64,000 nucleotides of DNA from Clostridium cellulovorans 743B (GTDB lineage Bacteria; Bacillota; Clostridia; Clostridiales; Clostridiaceae): contig NC_014393.1 of the NCBI RefSeq assembly GCF_000145275.1, positions 4,278,001 through 4,342,000 on the forward strand, in the 5' to 3' direction. The notes under the pieces are model-generated. The model saw only the letters and a list, made by a program, of their open reading frames with translations, searched no databases and had not been told where the DNA came from. The number at the start of each line of letters is the position of its first letter. Positions within the stretch are counted from its first letter, which is position 1. A program made the translations under genes and the position numbers. Shown in pieces: positions 61,129 to 64,000 of the stretch.

Positions 61129-61226
61129 AAAACCCCTCCTGTTGCTGCCAAGGCTACTGCTACCAGTGTTAGAAAGCAGCCTACAAACATAAATAAATTT
61201 AAAATCCAATTATCTTTATTCTTCAT
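61125..61226 (-). CDS. 33-residue membrane peptide
   Basis: MKNKDNWILNLFMFVGCF, then LTLVAVALAATGGVL, is a single hydrophobic segment. Its TGA overlaps the next ATG (ATGA) and its start lies at the 3' end of the repeat-protein gene, so it is translationally coupled on both sides. Function unknown. Confidence 0.5.
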   Translation of the reverse strand: MKNKDNWILNLFMFVGCFLTLVAVALAATGGVL

Positions 61227-62505
61227 CTTCTTCAACCTCTACAAATTCACCATTTAAAAGCTTGTACCAAGTATTTTCTTTAATCTTCCCACCATCAACT
61301 AAAGCACTTTTAACTTCTTTTAAATGCCAATCACAATTTTCATCTTCATACCATTCTGCAAGAACCAACCATGCCCCTAAGATACCCTTAGCTTTATTTT
61401 CTATACCTAAACCACATGCTATTGATTCTTTTCCCTCAACACTTGCTGCTGAGCGATTACCTGTGTTAGTTGCTGCTGAGCGATTACCTGTGTTAGTTGC
61501 TGCTGAGCGATTACCTGTGTTAGTTGCTGCTGAGCGATTACCTGTGTTAGTTGCTGCTGAGTAATCACCTGTGTTAGTTGCTGCTGAGTAATCACCTGTG
61601 TTAGTTGCTGCTGAGTAATCACCTGTGTTAGTTGCTGCTGAGCGATTACCTGTGTTAGTTGCTGCTGAGCGATTACCTGTGTTAGTTGCTGCTGAGCGAT
61701 TACCTGTGTTAGTTGCTGCTGAGTAATCACCTGTGTTAGTTGCTGCTGAGCGATTACCTGTGTTAGTTGCTGCTGAGTAATCACCTGTGTTAGTTGCTGC
61801 TGATTGATAACCTGTGTTAGTTGCTGCTGATTGATAACCTGTGTTAGTTGCTGCTGAGCGATTACCTGTGTTAGTTGCTGCTGATTGATAACCTGTGTTA
61901 GTTGCTGCTGATTGATAACCTGTGTTAGTTGCTGCTGAGTAATCACCTGTGTTAGTTGCTGCTGAGTAATCACCTGTGTTAGTTGCTGCTGATTGATAAC
62001 CTGTGTTAGTTGCTGCTGATTGATAACCTGTGTTAGTTGCTGCTGAGCGATTACCTGTGTTAGTTGCTGCTGATTGATAACCTGTGTTAGTTGCTGCTGA
62101 TTGATAACCTGTGTTAGTTGCTGCTGAGTAATCACCTGTGTTAGTTGCTGCTGAGTTGTCCTCATTATTGGATTCTTTAGCATTTTCCCAGTTAACTTTG
62201 TCATAAATGAACTTTACACCAGCTTCAATTAATCCTTTAAGTCCTATTTCAAAACCTATATGAATCTTGGATGTTGCAACCTTACTATCATCATTATCTT
62301 TACTGATCTGCCCATCACCTTCTACTTCGCAAAACCTGCTAGTTGCTGGGGCATAGTAATTAAAAACATCTAATGGGTTTTCGCAAAAGTGAAAACCGCA
62401 ATCACAAGCTTTCGCTTTTTCTTCTTCGTAGTCCTTGCCTAATTCATATTGAAAACCTCTGCACTTTAAATCCTTGTCAAAACCTTTAAATCCTTTTATA
62501 CTCAT
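61216..62505 (-). CDS. Early protein with 26 SAATNTG nonapeptide repeats
   Basis: The N-terminal ~110 residues (KGFKGFDKDLKCRGFQYELG, ACDCGFHFCENPLDVFNYYA) match the DUF7666-type domain found in phage and prophage proteins. Residues about 117-350 are 26 perfect SAATNTG-xx units, where xx is DY, NR or YQ, then a degenerate unit and a C-terminal cap (WLVLAEWYEDENCDWHLKEV). The pattern fits a beta-solenoid. The start is ATG 62505 with GGAGG 8 bases upstream; the reading from 62520 has no site. Function unknown. Confidence 0.8.
   Translation of the reverse strand: MSIKGFKGFDKDLKCRGFQYELGKDYEEEKAKACDCGFHFCENPLDVFNYYAPATSRFCEVEGDGQISKDNDDSKVATSKIHIGFEIGLKGLIEAGVKFIYDKVNWENAKESNNEDNSAATNTGDYSAATNTGYQSAATNTGYQSAATNTGNRSAATNTGYQSAATNTGYQSAATNTGDYSAATNTGDYSAATNTGYQSAATNTGYQSAATNTGNRSAATNTGYQSAATNTGYQSAATNTGDYSAATNTGNRSAATNTGDYSAATNTGNRSAATNTGNRSAATNTGNRSAATNTGDYSAATNTGDYSAATNTGDYSAATNTGNRSAATNTGNRSAATNTGNRSAATNTGNRSAASVEGKESIACGLGIENKAKGILGAWLVLAEWYEDENCDWHLKEVKSALVDGGKIKENTWYKLLNGEFVEVEEDEE
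61454..62155 (-). repeat. 26 perfect 27-bp repeats
   Basis: Each unit is identical except for the six bases that encode the variable dipeptide. From the N-terminus the order is DY YQ YQ NR YQ YQ DY, the same seven again, then NR DY NR NR NR DY DY DY NR NR NR NR. The first two seven-unit blocks (61967-62155 and 61778-61966) are exact copies. Confidence 0.95.
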
Positions 62506-62623
62506 TTCAAATTCCTCCATTTAATTTAATATTTTATTTTGGTGTTTTGATACCATTGCAGCATCTTCTGCTAAGCTAGGTTGTCCATAGAATATTAATA
62601 AGATGTGTATAAGTGCATAACAC

Positions 62624-62911
62624 TTATAGTTTTACGATTCTAATTCCTTCGCCTACAAAGTTTTTTACGAAACTTCTAAGTTGCTCTATTTCTACTTTTG
62701 CATCTGCTAGCTGCTGCTTCAATTTCTTTTCATTTAGATTTTCAATAACCTTACCATTCACAGTTAATTCTTCAACTTCTTTAGTTGAAAAGTAAGGACT
62801 ATCAAATGCTTTTAATCTTTTCAATTTACCTTCTCTAACAAGTTTATCTACACTTGTACCGTGGATACCTAAATACTCAGCAACTTCTGATCTGCTCATT
62901 ATTGCTCCCAT
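62624..62911 (-). CDS. HTH regulator (MerR/excisionase-like)
   Basis: This 95-residue protein has an N-terminal HTH (MSRSEVAEYLGIHGTSVDKL then VREGKLKRLKAFDSPYFSTK) of the excisionase/MerR type and a coiled-coil C-terminus. ATG 62911 follows AAGGGGTGA at 7 bases; the longer reading begins at GTG in that site. It may be an early regulator or excisionase. Confidence 0.7.
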   Translation of the reverse strand: MGAIMSRSEVAEYLGIHGTSVDKLVREGKLKRLKAFDSPYFSTKEVEELTVNGKVIENLNEKKLKQQLADAKVEIEQLRSFVKNFVGEGIRIVKL

Positions 62912-62923
62912 AAAATTCACCCC

Positions 62924-63685
62924 TTAACTTTTAAACTTATTAATAAAGTAAACTTGCCCTTTTCCAGTAACTTTAGGAGTTTTAGAAATAGATACATGCC
63001 CATCAGCATGAGATATAGATGTCTCCTTTATCTCAAATAAACCTAGTTCCATACTGCTTTGAGTTGGCATATTATAATCAGTGCCTTTTCGCTTGATTAA
63101 ATAACCATATTTTCTTAACCACTCAAATAGTCTGTTTTGACCAACATCGACACCATTTTGTTTAAGTATTTTAGCTAACTCACCAACTAATATGGAATTG
63201 TGTGAAGCTGCTACCGCATTAGCAAATACTACTTTTGGTTTTTGTTCTTGAAGCTTATCCTCAGCTAGTTTTCTCTTTTGCTGTTCCTCTTTCAAATTAG
63301 TAGCTAACTGAATTAAAAAGTCAGGACTAGTTATTGCTTTTTCAATGGTGTCGTTTGTCATGTATACTCCATGTTTTCTTATGGAAGGAAGTACCTCACT
63401 AGTAACCCATTTCTTAAACTTCTTAGCATTAGGTAATTTGCTACCTAAGATTAAAGAATAAAGACCACTTTCATTTATGATTACTAAATCTTGTTTTCCA
63501 CCAGGGGTGTCGCAATTTGCTACCCCCTTATCATCTTCATCTACATGTTTATTTAAAGCATCTCTTCCATTTGAGTAGCCTAATTTTTCAGCTACATCCT
63601 TGCCTATAAACCAAGGTTCATTGTTTATAACCACCGTTCTAACTTGTCCAAATTCTTCGCTTGTGAAAATTCTTAAATCATTCAT
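62924..63685 (-). CDS. ant: Phage antirepressor (BRO-N plus KilAC)
   Basis: Residues 1 to about 105 are a BRO-N domain (IFTSEEFGQVRTVVINNEPW, LYSLILGSKLPNAKKFKKWV, LPSIRKHGVYM). The C-terminus is a KilAC domain (LKQNGVDVGQNRLFEWLRKYG). This is the usual phage antirepressor, here at the early end of the operon. A second BRO protein lies at 44274-45074 with a different C-terminus. Confidence 0.93.
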   Translation of the reverse strand: MNDLRIFTSEEFGQVRTVVINNEPWFIGKDVAEKLGYSNGRDALNKHVDEDDKGVANCDTPGGKQDLVIINESGLYSLILGSKLPNAKKFKKWVTSEVLPSIRKHGVYMTNDTIEKAITSPDFLIQLATNLKEEQQKRKLAEDKLQEQKPKVVFANAVAASHNSILVGELAKILKQNGVDVGQNRLFEWLRKYGYLIKRKGTDYNMPTQSSMELGLFEIKETSISHADGHVSISKTPKVTGKGQVYFINKFKS

Positions 63686-63744
63686 TTGCTTATTACCTTC
63701 TTTCTGTATTTTTCTTACTTTCTAATTAAATTAAGTCATTTATG

Positions 63745-63753
63745 TGTTATAAT
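63745..63753 (+). promoter_or_regulatory. Extended -10 promoter for the rightmost gene
   Basis: TGTTATAAT (63745-63753) is a TGN-TATAAT element 24 bp before the ATG. The region between it and the antirepressor start at 63685 is the divergent early control region. Confidence 0.5.
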
Positions 63754-63776
63754 CTCCTGTGGAAGGAGGTGATTGA

Positions 63777-63983
63777 ATGTCAAAAGATTTTGATGATTTC
63801 GTTAAATCTCTAAGTAAGGAAGAGTTAGAAGAAATCGGAAATAGTGCTAACAATAAAGACATAGTTATAACACTCCCAATAACTGAGGAAACTATTAACA
63901 AATTTATCACTGGTATATCCACAGCAAATTTAATTATTGCCTTTGCTTTGTTACGCAAGTATCATGACTGGCTAAATTCTTAG
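63777..63983 (+). CDS. Hypothetical small protein
   Basis: This 68-residue protein has an acidic N-terminus and a C-terminal hydrophobic segment (TANLIIAFALLRKYH). An AAGGAGGTGATTGA ribosome site and an extended -10 promoter support it over the antisense frame. It is divergent from the antirepressor and its gene may continue the control region to the right. Confidence 0.65.
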   Translation: MSKDFDDFVKSLSKEELEEIGNSANNKDIVITLPITEETINKFITGISTANLIIAFALLRKYHDWLNS

Positions 63984-64000
63984 CAAGTTCAATACTGTCA

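Noticed and set aside
61454..62155. CRISPR-like regular repeats
   Set aside because: Units are directly adjacent with no spacers, are within a reading frame, and no cas genes are present.
61419..62204. Long open frame reading QQLTQVI repeats through the 27-bp array
   Set aside because: It is the same repeat in another frame. A 27-bp unit keeps all frames open, and this one has no ribosome site and no cap domains.
63740..63958. Minus-strand frame antisense to the rightmost gene
   Set aside because: The plus-strand gene at 63777-63983 has an excellent ribosome site and promoter; the antisense frame has neither.
1..64000. tRNA, rRNA, integrase or CI-type repressor genes
   Set aside because: None was recognised in either strand. 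The integrase and main repressor probably lie right of 64 kb.

Overview
The window is AT-rich and looks like a low-GC Firmicute, most likely a Clostridium. The clues are a strict-anaerobe oxygen-defence set (rubrerythrin, flavodiiron protein), GGAGG-type ribosome binding sites, two typical TTGACN-17-TAYAAT promoters, and clostridial-type phage proteins. The species cannot be fixed from the sequence. No rRNA, tRNA, CRISPR array or insertion sequence was recognised.

Region 1 (1 to about 18.7 kb) is chromosome. A minus-strand cluster runs metK, substrate-binding lipoprotein, radical SAM enzyme, MFS transporter, second radical SAM enzyme. SAM synthesis is thus next to two paralogous SAM-using enzymes and two transport proteins of unknown substrate. 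Then come a membrane acyltransferase-like protein, rubrerythrin, a K+-channel-like protein with a large N-terminal repeat domain, an ABC-type ATPase, a pyrophosphatase (with an 18-bp minisatellite at its 3' end), an unknown protein, a flavodiiron protein, a secreted M15-type peptidase, and a PadR regulator with two tandem HAAS-SEDS (FtsW/RodA-like) paralogues. A NUDIX gene that has lost its 5' end marks the boundary.

Region 2 (about 18.75 kb to the window end) is most of a siphovirus-type prophage, nearly all on the minus strand, so transcription runs from right to left. Early genes at 63.7-47.5 kb: antirepressor, small regulators, an AbrB-like protein, a split SbcC-like ATPase, Bet/RecT, an HD hydrolase, SSB, a nuclease, a radical SAM protein, a MazG-like protein, an ERCC4 nuclease and a primase-helicase. 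A sigma-region-4-like late regulator (46.6-47.1 kb) sits between two arrays of 11-bp-spaced hexamers. Late genes follow: terS, terL, portal, minor head protein, scaffold, capsid, connectors, tail tube, tape measure, distal tail, tail spike, collar, holin-like proteins and endolysin. No integrase or CI repressor is in the window; they presumably lie to the right of 64 kb.

Several cargo pieces do not fit a simple phage plan: a ParM/ParR-like segregation pair with a repeated AT-rich upstream region; two surface beta-helix proteins, each with its own promoter and terminator, one of them a secreted relative of the phage's own tail spike; a BRO antirepressor plus HTH gene inserted between terS and terL; an ADP-ribosyltransferase domain fused to the minor head protein; and an early protein with 26 perfect 27-bp repeats that vary only at one dipeptide.

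There are also several lesions or recoding candidates: an in-frame amber codon in the collar gene, a G7-tract frame change at the portal 3' end, a frame offset at the terL start, a split ATPase and a small gene without a normal start codon. They could be real (decay, phase variation, programmed recoding) or base-calling errors. Reads would decide.
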